Below are positions 15,854 to 24,792 of a stretch of 33,375 nucleotides of DNA, piece after piece. The number at the start of each line of letters is the position of its first letter. The stretch's first letter is position 1. The notes under the pieces are model-generated. The model did no database searches, was not told where the DNA came from, and saw only the letters and a program-made list of their open reading frames with translations. The stretch covers positions 1 to 33,375 of the forward strand of contig JAHQVK010000029.1 of the NCBI GenBank assembly GCA_019634385.1, read 5' to 3'. This DNA is from Myxococcales bacterium (GTDB lineage Bacteria > Myxococcota > Kuafuiibacteriia > Kuafuiibacteriales > Kuafuiibacteriaceae). A program made the position numbers and the translations under genes.

Positions 15854-18094
15854 ATGGACAGCCCTGACTTGACCGAGCCTAGCAACTACATCAATCGGGA
15901 ACTCTCATGGCTTTCTTTTAATGAGCGCGTTCTATGCTTGGCTGAGCGATCCGATGTGCCACTGCTAGAGCGCCTAAAGTTCATTGCTATCGCTGCCTCG
16001 AACTTGGACGAATTTTACATGGTGCGAATTGGCAGCCTAGAGCGCCAACAAGCGCGCGCAGCCATTTCTTTTGAGCCTGGACCCGATGGCCTAGCTCTCA
16101 AGGATATCCTCGATCGTGCCCACCTAAAAGCTCACGAACTAGCCTCCAGAATGGGCAGAATTCTCAATGCTGACCTTCTACCAAAACTCGCGCAGCACGG
16201 TATTGTGTTTCATTCTCTGACGGAAATAGATGAATCGCTGCGAAAGAACGTCGGTGAGTACTACGAAAAGAACGTCCATCCTACGCTCACCCCTATCGCT
16301 ATAGATTCAGCTCATCCTTTTCCTATGCTCCGCTCGGGGACACTAAATATTGCCTTGAGGATAGCCCCAAACCCAAACGGACGAATAATCGGCGCACCTG
16401 AGTCACGAGACGGCCCACTATCCGCCCTCGTTCAAGTCCCTTCTGTTCTTCCCCGATTTGTTGCTTTCCACACCGAGGAGACACCACATTTATATGTTGC
16501 TTTAGAGGATATTATCCAACTCCATGTCTCCCAACTTTTCCCAGGGTATCAAATCCTGGAAACCACCTCCTTTCGAATCACTAGAGCTAGTGATCTTGAT
16601 ATCGTTGAGGATGAAGCGGAAGACCTACTATTAACCATTGAAGACGAACTACGTCGACGAGATCGAGGTGAGCCCGTCCGGCTACAGCTCTCTCCACAAA
16701 CATCTCCCGCTCTCAGAGATATGTTGGTCAACAATCTTAATCTTAGTGAACGACATATATTTGAAAAAAACCGTTTTATTGCTAACGCATCACTCATGAA
16801 AGTATATGGGGAGGTCCAAGCCCCAGAACTGCGCGACCCGAGCTTTAATCCCGCACCAGCCCCTCGCCTACGATATGCAAGAAGCGTTTTTCGAGCGATT
16901 GCAGAGAAGGACCTTTTGCTCCATCACCCTTACGAATCCTTCCGTCATGTCGTTGATTTTATACAACAATCAGCCGATGATGAAAACGTAGTCGCAATTA
17001 AACAAACGCTCTACCGCACCAGTGGAAACTCCCCCATTGTTCGAGCCCTCGCCAAAGCCGCTGAGCGAGGCAAAGACGTCACCGCCTTAGTAGAACTTAA
17101 AGCTCGTTTCGACGAAGCCAACAATATCGCGTGGGCTCGCCATTTAGAAGAGAGCGGCGTTCATGTAGTCTACGGGCTCTTGGGACTAAAAACCCACAGT
17201 AAAATTTTGCTAGTTACTCGACGAGAGGGGGATACGCTCCGTCGTTACCTCCATCTTGGCACAGGTAACTATCACCCAAGCACCGCCCGTCTATATACGG
17301 ATCTTGGTCTTTTTACCGCCCGACCAGACATCACCCATGACGCCATGCTCCTCTTTAACGTACTAACTGGTTATGCTGAGTTGCCACAGATGAATCAGTT
17401 GGTGGTTGCTCCCTTTAATTTACGAAACCATATTCTGGAGCGCATCGACACCGAGATCGAGCATGCAAGAGCTGGTAATACATCTGGGATTCTAGCAAAA
17501 ATGAACTCCTTGGTAGATGGGGAAATCATCGAAGCATTGTACCGCGCCAGTCAAGCCGGCGTCCCCATTGATCTCATCATTAGAGGCATATGTTGCTTGC
17601 GCCCTGGTATTCCAGGTATCAGCGAGAACATTCGGGTACGATCTATCTTGGACCGCTTTCTTGAACACTCCCGAGTCTTTTGGTGGAAGAACGGAGGTGA
17701 CGACCAACTATATCTATCATCAGCGGACTGGATGCCACGCAATCTCAATCGCCGGATAGAGTGTTGTTTCCCCGTTTTAGATCCGGATTTGAAAAGTCGG
17801 ATCATTGAGGAGATTTTTCCTATTGAGTTAGCGGACAATACCCACTCTTGGGAGCTCAACACCGACGGTGTTTACCAGGTAATAGCCCCAGAAGAGGGGG
17901 AACCAGCCAACCGTGCACAACTCAAGTTGATGCTACTCGCTAGGGCACGCTCTGACTATCGCCCTTTGGTTCGGGCTGAACTTTCTAGTGCCGGCAAACC
18001 ACTCAGCCCAGCTATGCGTTTAATTGAGGCTCAAAGGCGCCGTGAATCCAATATCCACTTTCACCCAAACTCCGGTTCATCAGCAGATATTTAG
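15854..18094 (+). CDS. ppk1: Polyphosphate kinase 1
   Basis: This enzyme makes long-chain polyphosphate from ATP, reversibly. 746 residues, somewhat longer than the E. coli enzyme. The N domain starts YINRELSWLSFNERVL and continues ASNLDEFYMVRIGSL; the head domain has HPFPMLRSGTLNIAL. The phospholipase-D-like catalytic domains contain IKQTLYRTS, the autophosphorylated His (about residue 467) in YLHLGTGNYH, ARLYTDLGLFT, and IRGICCLRPGIPG with SSADWMPRNL near the end. All expected landmarks are present. It is divergent from dinG over a 180-base gap and convergent with glnD over a hairpin. Confidence 0.97.
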   Translation: MDSPDLTEPSNYINRELSWLSFNERVLCLAERSDVPLLERLKFIAIAASNLDEFYMVRIGSLERQQARAAISFEPGPDGLALKDILDRAHLKAHELASRMGRILNADLLPKLAQHGIVFHSLTEIDESLRKNVGEYYEKNVHPTLTPIAIDSAHPFPMLRSGTLNIALRIAPNPNGRIIGAPESRDGPLSALVQVPSVLPRFVAFHTEETPHLYVALEDIIQLHVSQLFPGYQILETTSFRITRASDLDIVEDEAEDLLLTIEDELRRRDRGEPVRLQLSPQTSPALRDMLVNNLNLSERHIFEKNRFIANASLMKVYGEVQAPELRDPSFNPAPAPRLRYARSVFRAIAEKDLLLHHPYESFRHVVDFIQQSADDENVVAIKQTLYRTSGNSPIVRALAKAAERGKDVTALVELKARFDEANNIAWARHLEESGVHVVYGLLGLKTHSKILLVTRREGDTLRRYLHLGTGNYHPSTARLYTDLGLFTARPDITHDAMLLFNVLTGYAELPQMNQLVVAPFNLRNHILERIDTEIEHARAGNTSGILAKMNSLVDGEIIEALYRASQAGVPIDLIIRGICCLRPGIPGISENIRVRSILDRFLEHSRVFWWKNGGDDQLYLSSADWMPRNLNRRIECCFPVLDPDLKSRIIEEIFPIELADNTHSWELNTDGVYQVIAPEEGEPANRAQLKLMLLARARSDYRPLVRAELSSAGKPLSPAMRLIEAQRRRESNIHFHPNSGSSADI

Positions 18095-18134
18095 GATCTG
18101 GCTTGGTGCCTCGCAATAGTTCCAAGTTTACCTG

Positions 18135-18207
18135 CAGCAAAGACCACTTGGTGATTTTTTAAGAATCAACAAGTGGTACTCCTTGCGGTAAAGGACACGC
18201 CCTAATC
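18135..18207 (+). repeat. Palindromic intergenic element, shortened copy D
   Basis: This starts GCAGCAAAGACCACTTG and has the hairpin, followed by ACTCCTTGCGGTAAAGGACA and CGCCCTAATC. It has lost the GC-rich inverted repeat and the GGGTTCAACC segment present in copies A and C. Its end overlaps the stop codon of glnD. Confidence 0.75.
18143..18177. terminator. Probable bidirectional terminator between ppk1 and glnD
   Basis: ACCACTTGGTGATT (18143-18156) pairs with AATCAACAAGTGGT (18164-18177) with one mismatch, giving a 14-position stem around a T-rich loop. It lies in the 107-base gap between two convergent genes and belongs to palindromic element D. No U tract follows on either strand, so terminator function is inferred. 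Confidence 0.5.
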
Positions 18208-21153
18208 AGGGTCTGGGAGTTCCTGCAAGGCATCTCTAAGCGCGGACGCTGCACTACGGACCCGCTCTTCGGTAACTTTGTCTCCCGTCTGGGCATCTCT
18301 TATATAAAACCCATCAGCAACCCGGTGCCCTTGGGTACTTACCCGAGCGAGGGTCACCGCCAATCCCTCTTCCGCCAAAGTCTCACTAATCAACCACAAC
18401 ACGCCGAGGTGATCCTCACAAAAGACGTCAATGACCACTTCTTCTCCCTGATCCACCACCACATTCACCTCGGTCTTTACCGCAGGACGGTGATAACTAA
18501 TCCCCCTTCTCTTCCACACCCTACGAAGTACTTGCTGATGGCTATCATCCCGACTGAGAAGTACAGACTCCAATTCAGAACGGACCCTAGCCCATCTCTC
18601 TCGGTCATCACACACGCCTCCGCGAACGTCGGTTACGTGCATCACATCTAAGGCGATACTACCACCCGACGTTGCTGATCGCACATGGTCAAAATCTCCG
18701 TCGTTACCGCTACTCAGCAACGTTGCCTCGGGAACGTCCAAGCCATCTGGAACCGAAAACACCGAGGCGGAGAGAATTGAGAGTTCATTCGCAGCTAGCA
18801 CACCAGCCACTGCTGCCAACATTCCTGGTCGATCTCGGCATACCACCGTGAAAGTGCTTATACCGTCCCGCCGTATATGACTCACGTGAGTTGCTAATCC
18901 CCCATGTTGCCGCACATCGCTCCACATCCTCACGTGGCGGGCCATTCGGTGGCGAGAGACAGACAACAGGTAGCGATCGGGAACCACTGAAAAAAACGCA
19001 TGAGCCTGTTCTTCAGCAGTCTTGCCTCCCCCAAACTCAGCAACCAATGCCTTCTGGGCCCGGCGCCGCCGAGCAGAAATATATCTACGAGCGCCTTCAC
19101 CATCATGACTGCGCAGGGCTGCCCGTGAGTTTACATATAGTTCTCGGAGTAAAGATGCTTTCCAACTATTCCACACCCGAGGAGAGGTTCCCATCATATC
19201 TACAACGGTCAATAGATATAACATCTCCAAGCGCTCTTCTGAACCTACAGTTTCGGCAAACTGCTGTACTAGTTTTGGGTCTGAAACATCCCTGCGCTGC
19301 GCAATGTCAGACATCAGCAGATGGTCCTTGACCAACCAAACCAAGTCGACAGTTTCTTCTTCGGTCCAACCGGAAGATTCCGCCCCACCTAATCGGTCTC
19401 CAACAATCCGTGCCACTTTTGCTCCTCGCACAGAATGATCCTCCCGACGCCATCCTTTACCTATATCATGGAGCAAGCAAGCGAGATACAAGACACACGG
19501 TCGAGCCAACTCTTCGATCATCCGAGTTAATGCCGGCATTTCTTCGCGGTAATCACCCCGACGTAAACGCTTGGCCCATCCCAGTACCTTCAGGCTGTGG
19601 ATATCTACCGTATAGACATGGTAAAGAGAATGTTGCCACCGACCGGTAACTCTGGCCATTTCGGGAATAATACTCTTGAGCAAACCAACATCGTGCATTT
19701 GCTCAACCCAAGTCGCATCATGCTGGGGATTCTCCAGCACGGACAAAAATGGGTCGACAATTCTTCGATCTCGGCGCCACACCCGATCTAGTCGCATGCG
19801 ATTTTCAAATAACAAATGCTTTGCATACGGATGGATTTCGACCCCTTCTTCCTGGGCAACATCAAAAATCCGAACCATTGCTGACGGGTCAGTCGTAAAT
19901 TGGTCCGCACTTCTCACCGTAAGTTTACCCCCCCAAAGCCTGAAGCCTCGGGGCGCAGCTCGCGGCCGGTGACCTTTCTTGGGGGGGACATGGGTCGCTC
20001 GATCTACAATCGCTCCACTGTGGACCCTTAGTTGACGGGCATGAAAATAGTACGCCCGCATAAACCGCTCGACCCCCAGCTTGTTTCGCTCAAGCTCGGT
20101 TGCACCCACATCCTGGTAGCCTAGAATACGAGCGATCTTTTCTTGTTGTTCAAAGCGTAGATTGTCTTGGCGTCGCATCGTAATGCGGTGCAGCTCAAAC
20201 CGTACCCGCAAGAGAAAATCATAAGCCCGAAGCAAGGCTCGATGCTCTTCTGGTGACAACACACCAAGTTTGAGCAATTGGTGAATCCCGTGAGTTTTGT
20301 ACCTAACCCGAGCGATCCACTGCGCCGCATGCAGGTCGCGTAGCCCCCCTGCACTCTCTTTAACATTCGGCTCCAGTAGGTAGATGGTCTCTCCGTAACG
20401 TGTATACCGCCGCTGCGCCTCGTCTAGCTTGGCTTGTATCAGGGCTTGCCCGATATCCGGCCGGGCCACCATCGCGTTGATCCCTCGTTCGACAGTATTA
20501 AACGCCAACTGATGAGAATCGTTCGGCCCCACACCGGCAGAAATCAGACGCGCATCAAGCAACGAAGACAGTATGGATTGATCGGACTCCGCCCAAGACA
20601 GGGTCGCCTCTGGTGTGCGGACTGCATGCCCAACTTCGACGCCCAGATCCCAAAGAGCATAAAGCACTACTTCGGAGAACTTGGCACTAGCTTCAGGTGT
20701 CTGCCCTGATACCAAGAACAAAAGATCCACATCAGAACGTAGACCGAGTTCGTGCCGCCCGTATCCACCCAGCGCGACCAACGCAACATCACCAACTTGA
20801 CCGTTCAGAGCTTTTCGGGCCGCCTCAACCAGCTTTCCCAGCACATCGTCCATCAAGGCGGTCATTCGTTCGACCCTGGGCACGCCACCCGGCGCGGAGT
20901 ACGGTCGACCGGTTGCTGCAGTGCGTAAGATTCGCTGGTCACCTCGTCGAGCGCTCGCAGCCCCCAAAATTGTGGGCATCGATGTGGGATCTACCTCATT
21001 ATGCTCTATCAGGGACTCATCGTCGTACCCAGAGGCCTCAGGCGACTCATCACTTTGATCATCCTCCTCAAGTGCCGCCCGCCCCTGATCGAGACTTGCT
21101 CGTAGCGCGGCAACAACACCCGGATCAACCCTTGGACCCAGTGGTGAGCTCAT
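18202..21153 (-). CDS. glnD: Bifunctional [PII] uridylyltransferase / uridylyl-removing enzyme
   Basis: This is the glutamine sensor that adds UMP to PII proteins when nitrogen is scarce and removes it when nitrogen is plentiful. Domains in order: nucleotidyltransferase with GGYGRHELGLRSDVDLLFLV (the Asp pair binds metal), the helical PII-UTase linker, an HD hydrolase domain with LACLLHDIGKG, and two ACT domains near the C-terminus (VVCRDRPGMLAAVAGVL and DVFCEDHLGVLWLISETL). At 983 residues it is longer than the E. coli protein, mainly from an acidic N-terminal stretch of about 85 residues (DDQSDESPEAS...) that is not part of the catalytic core. Start ATG at 21153. No glnB or glnK is in the window. 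Confidence 0.96.
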   Translation of the reverse strand: MSSPLGPRVDPGVVAALRASLDQGRAALEEDDQSDESPEASGYDDESLIEHNEVDPTSMPTILGAASARRGDQRILRTAATGRPYSAPGGVPRVERMTALMDDVLGKLVEAARKALNGQVGDVALVALGGYGRHELGLRSDVDLLFLVSGQTPEASAKFSEVVLYALWDLGVEVGHAVRTPEATLSWAESDQSILSSLLDARLISAGVGPNDSHQLAFNTVERGINAMVARPDIGQALIQAKLDEAQRRYTRYGETIYLLEPNVKESAGGLRDLHAAQWIARVRYKTHGIHQLLKLGVLSPEEHRALLRAYDFLLRVRFELHRITMRRQDNLRFEQQEKIARILGYQDVGATELERNKLGVERFMRAYYFHARQLRVHSGAIVDRATHVPPKKGHRPRAAPRGFRLWGGKLTVRSADQFTTDPSAMVRIFDVAQEEGVEIHPYAKHLLFENRMRLDRVWRRDRRIVDPFLSVLENPQHDATWVEQMHDVGLLKSIIPEMARVTGRWQHSLYHVYTVDIHSLKVLGWAKRLRRGDYREEMPALTRMIEELARPCVLYLACLLHDIGKGWRREDHSVRGAKVARIVGDRLGGAESSGWTEEETVDLVWLVKDHLLMSDIAQRRDVSDPKLVQQFAETVGSEERLEMLYLLTVVDMMGTSPRVWNSWKASLLRELYVNSRAALRSHDGEGARRYISARRRRAQKALVAEFGGGKTAEEQAHAFFSVVPDRYLLSVSRHRMARHVRMWSDVRQHGGLATHVSHIRRDGISTFTVVCRDRPGMLAAVAGVLAANELSILSASVFSVPDGLDVPEATLLSSGNDGDFDHVRSATSGGSIALDVMHVTDVRGGVCDDRERWARVRSELESVLLSRDDSHQQVLRRVWKRRGISYHRPAVKTEVNVVVDQGEEVVIDVFCEDHLGVLWLISETLAEEGLAVTLARVSTQGHRVADGFYIRDAQTGDKVTEERVRSAASALRDALQELPDPD

Positions 21154-21212
21154 AGGTTTTATCTACCTGAGGCGAAACGACAGGGCTAGCCGCCATTGTC
21201 TACGAAAGTGAG

Positions 21213-21241
21213 TTGACGAGTATCTTTATCGGTCGTTTAGA
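21213..21241 (+). promoter_or_regulatory. Weak candidate promoter for the astA-like gene
   Basis: TTGACG (21213-21218) resembles a -35 box. After 17 bases comes TTTAGA (21236-21241), a poor -10. It lies 12 bases before the ATG at 21253, which would give a very short leader. This is suggestive only. Confidence 0.2.
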
Positions 21242-21252
21242 TCTCTAGGTTC

Positions 21253-22374
21253 ATGACCACCACCAGGTTAATTCAGCCGCAGCAGTACATGATTCGTGAT
21301 GTACAGCCAGGCGATATCGACGCGATCATTAGGCTGTCTTCTCATCTGGACTCAGTCAATTTCCCGCATCATCAACCAACTCTTGAGACCCTCATCTCCA
21401 GATCAAACCAGTCCTTCGACGGTCAAACGCTTGATCCTACGGAGAGACTCTACATGTTTGTGCTTGCCAACACCACTACCGGGGAGGTTGTTGGTACGTC
21501 CCGAATTGTGGCCCAGCATGGTCGTCCGGAAGAGCCTCATGTCTTCTTCGATGTTGTTCCTGATGAAAGATATTCATCAACCCTCAATCGACTGTTTTCC
21601 CATACGACTTTGCGTCTCGGATTTAGCTACCGCGGCCCCACAGAGATAGGGGCGCTGGTTCTGGATCCAAACTACCGGGCTCAAGGTCTTGGGCAGATGC
21701 TCTCTCTGTGTCGTTTTCTCTTCATCGCCGCGTTTCGGGACCGATTTCAAGACAATGTTATCGCAGAGCTTATGCCACCACTCACCACCGATGGTAAATC
21801 AAAGCTTTGGGAATATATTGGTAAGAGGTTCACGGGTCTGACCTACAAAGAAGCTGATCGTCTGTCACATACCAACAAAGAGTTTATCTATTCGCTTTTT
21901 CCGCAAACACCTCTGTATGCGTCCATGCTTCCCACAGAAGTCGCAGAACTTATTGGACAGGTGGGTGAGCATAGTCGAAGTGCCCAATCTATTTTAGAGA
22001 AGATAGGTTTTCGTTACTCGGGACAGATAGATCCTTTTGACGGAGGACCACACTTTATAGCCTCCACCGATACTATCAGCCCCATTAAGGCCGCACAAAA
22101 CTTGGTTCTGGGAGATGGTGAGCTATCTACCAATGAAATCGAAATATCTAATACTTATATCATCGGAACCACTGCCAGCAACCGCACAAGCAATTTCCGA
22201 GCCGTCACCGGACCGGCACAGATATCAACAACGGGGGAAGAGGTTTTTCTCACTCGCGAAGCCCAGACCATTCTATCCTTATCCTCCGGAGATTCGGTGT
22301 GGTTGGCCCCCTATATCAATCAGCGTGCCAAAGAGACGTGCCGTCAGGCAGTACGCCATTCTTCATCACAATAA
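21253..22374 (+). CDS. astA: Arginine N-succinyltransferase-family acyltransferase
   Basis: A 373-residue member of the AstA family (GNAT fold), which in the AST pathway succinylates arginine at the alpha-amino group using succinyl-CoA. Recognisable parts are YMIRDVQPGDIDAIIRLS, GEVVGTSRIVA, EIGALVLDPNYRAQGLGQML (acyl-CoA binding turn), FRDRFQDNVIAELMPPLTTD and WEYIGKRFTGLTYKEADRLS. No other arginine-catabolism genes (astB-E) are nearby, so it may act alone or on another amine. Its last 59 bases overlap the 3' end of glgC on the other strand. Family assignment is firm; substrate is inference. Confidence 0.88.
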   Translation: MTTTRLIQPQQYMIRDVQPGDIDAIIRLSSHLDSVNFPHHQPTLETLISRSNQSFDGQTLDPTERLYMFVLANTTTGEVVGTSRIVAQHGRPEEPHVFFDVVPDERYSSTLNRLFSHTTLRLGFSYRGPTEIGALVLDPNYRAQGLGQMLSLCRFLFIAAFRDRFQDNVIAELMPPLTTDGKSKLWEYIGKRFTGLTYKEADRLSHTNKEFIYSLFPQTPLYASMLPTEVAELIGQVGEHSRSAQSILEKIGFRYSGQIDPFDGGPHFIASTDTISPIKAAQNLVLGDGELSTNEIEISNTYIIGTTASNRTSNFRAVTGPAQISTTGEEVFLTREAQTILSLSSGDSVWLAPYINQRAKETCRQAVRHSSSQ

Positions 22375-23596
22375 GTACCCCATCTTTGACCATCACGTCC
22401 CCTTGCATAAATCCGTCTGGCTTACCTTTTGGACTCAATTTCACCCGATTACCAACCCGGACATTCGCATCAAGAATCGTATTCTCTATCTCACAATCAT
22501 GCCCCACGCCCATTGGAGGTTGGCCATAGACCGCGGTCTGTTCACGCTCTTCAACGCTTTCTATCCGCTCTGCTCCCATCATGATCGTGTTGCGCATGAT
22601 AGTTCCCGAGCGAACGTGATTCCGAATCCCAATAACACAGCGCTCCAGGGTCGCCGCAGAGAGAATCGTCCCTCCCGCAACAATAGACCGTCGTATATCA
22701 CAATGATTGACTTTGGCAGCAGGCAGAAAACGAGTGCGGGTATAAATGGGATAGCGAGGATCAAAAAAATTAAAGGGAGGCACTTCGTCCGTCAGACGAA
22801 GATTTGCCTCAAAGAACGCAGGTATGGTCCCAATATCCTCCCAATAGCCATTAAATATATGAGCAAAGAGCTTGCCCTGTCCGAGTAAGCCAGGGATCAC
22901 TTCTCGCCCAAAATCGGTGTCCTTTGAATCCAGCGCTTCCCGTAGTACACGACCACTAAACACATAGATCCCCATTGAGGCCAAAACGCATGGCTTATCA
23001 CCCTGTGAACTCGACAGACTAGGGGGCAAAATCAAGTCATCAATAACCTTTTCGTCCGAGGGTTTCTCAACAAATTCTCGAATGCTAAGATCTTCTCCAA
23101 CCTTCATCAAACCAAAGGCATGGGCCAGCTCCCGCACTACAGGGGTGCTGCTTACCGTCACCTCTGCCCCGGTCTCCAAATGAGCCTTCACAATGTTTCG
23201 ATAGTCCATCTGGTAGAGCTGGTCTCCGGATAGGATCAACACCAGATCATCATCGCTGGGTCCAATGTGCTTTAGATTTTGGCGTACTGCATCAGCGGTC
23301 CCCTGATACCAATTGTCGCCTTGTTCCGTTTGCTCTGCCGCTAGGAGCTCCACAAAACCCTTACTAAAGCAATCAAACCGATAAGACTCTCGGACGTGTC
23401 GATGAAGTGACGCGGTATTAAATTGCGTCAATAGATAAATTTGATTGTAATTGGAATTGAGGCAATTGCTTATTGGAATGTCAACCAGTCGGTACATTCC
23501 TCCTAATGGCACCGCCGGTTTACAGCGCATGCTCGTCAATGGATACAGTCTTTTGCCTCGCCCTCCCCCCATAATGACGGCTAGGACTCGTCTCAT
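22316..23596 (-). CDS. glgC: Glucose-1-phosphate adenylyltransferase
   Basis: This enzyme makes ADP-glucose from glucose-1-phosphate and ATP, the committed step of glycogen synthesis. ATG at 23596 gives 426 residues; the frame is open upstream, but MRRVLAVIMGGGRGKRLYPL is the typical start. Signatures: GGGRGKRLYPLTSMRCKPAV, RLVDIPISNCLNSN, QGTADAVRQN, the catalytic Asp in LILSGDQLYQMDY, FVEKP and GYWEDIGTI. A left-handed beta-helix follows. It is the last gene of the kinase-DUF444-glgC series, 40 bases after DUF444, and overlaps the astA-like gene tail to tail. No glgA or glgB is in the window. Confidence 0.96.
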   Translation of the reverse strand: MRRVLAVIMGGGRGKRLYPLTSMRCKPAVPLGGMYRLVDIPISNCLNSNYNQIYLLTQFNTASLHRHVRESYRFDCFSKGFVELLAAEQTEQGDNWYQGTADAVRQNLKHIGPSDDDLVLILSGDQLYQMDYRNIVKAHLETGAEVTVSSTPVVRELAHAFGLMKVGEDLSIREFVEKPSDEKVIDDLILPPSLSSSQGDKPCVLASMGIYVFSGRVLREALDSKDTDFGREVIPGLLGQGKLFAHIFNGYWEDIGTIPAFFEANLRLTDEVPPFNFFDPRYPIYTRTRFLPAAKVNHCDIRRSIVAGGTILSAATLERCVIGIRNHVRSGTIMRNTIMMGAERIESVEEREQTAVYGQPPMGVGHDCEIENTILDANVRVGNRVKLSPKGKPDGFMQGDVMVKDGVLIVMKNGVLPDGTSLWHAD

Positions 23597-23636
23597 CTCG
23601 GCGCTCGTTTCGATTTCATGTAGAGAAATTAGTACG

Positions 23637-24755
23637 TTAAAACCCCTGCCCAAGGAAGTCTTTTATCGAGGGATAGATAGATTCCTTATCTTTAATTTCT
23701 GATGTCAAAACTTTGTGCTCCGCGGGGTCGGGGAATGCTTCCCGTAGATCTTTAATGAATTGGCCAGAGCCATAAGGAGACTCTACCTGTCCGTAGCAAA
23801 ACATGTTGACTACATCAAGAATATAATCCCTCATAATCGTAAGACATTGACCTGTATCATCCGCGGACCAGTTATCGCCATCAGAAAAATGAAACGGATA
23901 TATATTCCACTCGGAAGCTGGATAGTCTTCTTCGATTATTTTCCAAGCCAGCTTATACGCGGATGAAATCATCGTTCCGCCCGACTCTCGGGTATGGAAA
24001 AATGTTTCTCGATCAACCTCTCGCGCCATAGCATCATGGATAATATAGCGGGAGTCGATACCCTTATACTGACTCCTCAGCCATGTATCTAACCAAAAAG
24101 ACTCAATTCGTACGATCTCTTTTTGTTCGTCTCCCATCGAACCAGATACATCCATCATGTAGATAATCACGGCATTGGCTTGCGGTTCAATAATCTCCTT
24201 CCAACTACGGTAACGACGGTCTGCCCGGGTAGGAACAACAAGCGGACTCTGTCCGTCATACTCTCCAGAAATGATAGAGCGGCGCAGCGCCTGCTTGTAC
24301 GTGCGCTTAAAGTGCCGGAGAGATTCCGGACCCGTCGTGTTGATGCCGGTATACCTAAGCTTTGTCCGCTCGATGCGTTCTCTCCCGCGAGGTTCGATAT
24401 TAGGTAGCTGGAGCTCCTCGCCTAGCATATCCGCGAGCTCGTCCATGGTCACATCCACTTCGAGCACATGCTCCCCAGGTGAATCACCGGCTTCACCTTG
24501 TCCCGATTGACCTTCAACGGAGCCGGGGGACAACACATCTCCAGGTTCCCCATCACCTTGGCCCGCTCCACCGGTGTCCCGATGACCAAAGCGAAAGCGC
24601 GGAAGATCAATAGACGGAACGGGGATCGATACGAGCTCTTTTCCCTGCTTTCCGATCATTTCACCCTTCTGAATGTATTTTCGAAGGTTTTGTTTGATCT
24701 TGCCGCGGACGATGTTCTTGAACCGGGCATGGTCGGTCTCAATCCGGGTCGCCAT
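23637..24755 (-). CDS. DUF444 (YeaH/YhbH) family protein with von Willebrand A domain
   Basis: A 372-residue protein from the ATG at 24755; [20 protein letters not shown] is the usual family start, although a GTG at 24773 is in frame and no strong ribosome site helps. A Gly/Gln-rich low-complexity segment follows (residues about 65-105). The vWA domain carries the metal-binding motif DVSGSMG near residue 195, with THFSDG-like FHFSDGDNW and [11 protein letters not shown]. The family usually travels with the PrkA kinase and SpoVR in stress and nitrogen-starvation responses. Here the neighbour is a Hanks-type Ser/Thr kinase instead. Probably cotranscribed with it (37-base gap) and with glgC. Confidence 0.92.
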   Translation of the reverse strand: MATRIETDHARFKNIVRGKIKQNLRKYIQKGEMIGKQGKELVSIPVPSIDLPRFRFGHRDTGGAGQGDGEPGDVLSPGSVEGQSGQGEAGDSPGEHVLEVDVTMDELADMLGEELQLPNIEPRGRERIERTKLRYTGINTTGPESLRHFKRTYKQALRRSIISGEYDGQSPLVVPTRADRRYRSWKEIIEPQANAVIIYMMDVSGSMGDEQKEIVRIESFWLDTWLRSQYKGIDSRYIIHDAMAREVDRETFFHTRESGGTMISSAYKLAWKIIEEDYPASEWNIYPFHFSDGDNWSADDTGQCLTIMRDYILDVVNMFCYGQVESPYGSGQFIKDLREAFPDPAEHKVLTSEIKDKESIYPSIKDFLGQGF

Positions 24756-24792
24756 ACCGGTACGGTACCGCACTTAGAAGTGAGACCGTAGT

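Noticed and set aside
22115-22888. 257-codon plus-strand ORF
   Set aside because: It is largely antisense to glgC, which has all its family motifs; the frame's translation has no recognisable domain.
23597-23653. 19-residue extension of glgC
   Set aside because: The residues before MRRVLAVIMGGG are not family-like, and the extension would overlap the end of the DUF444 gene.
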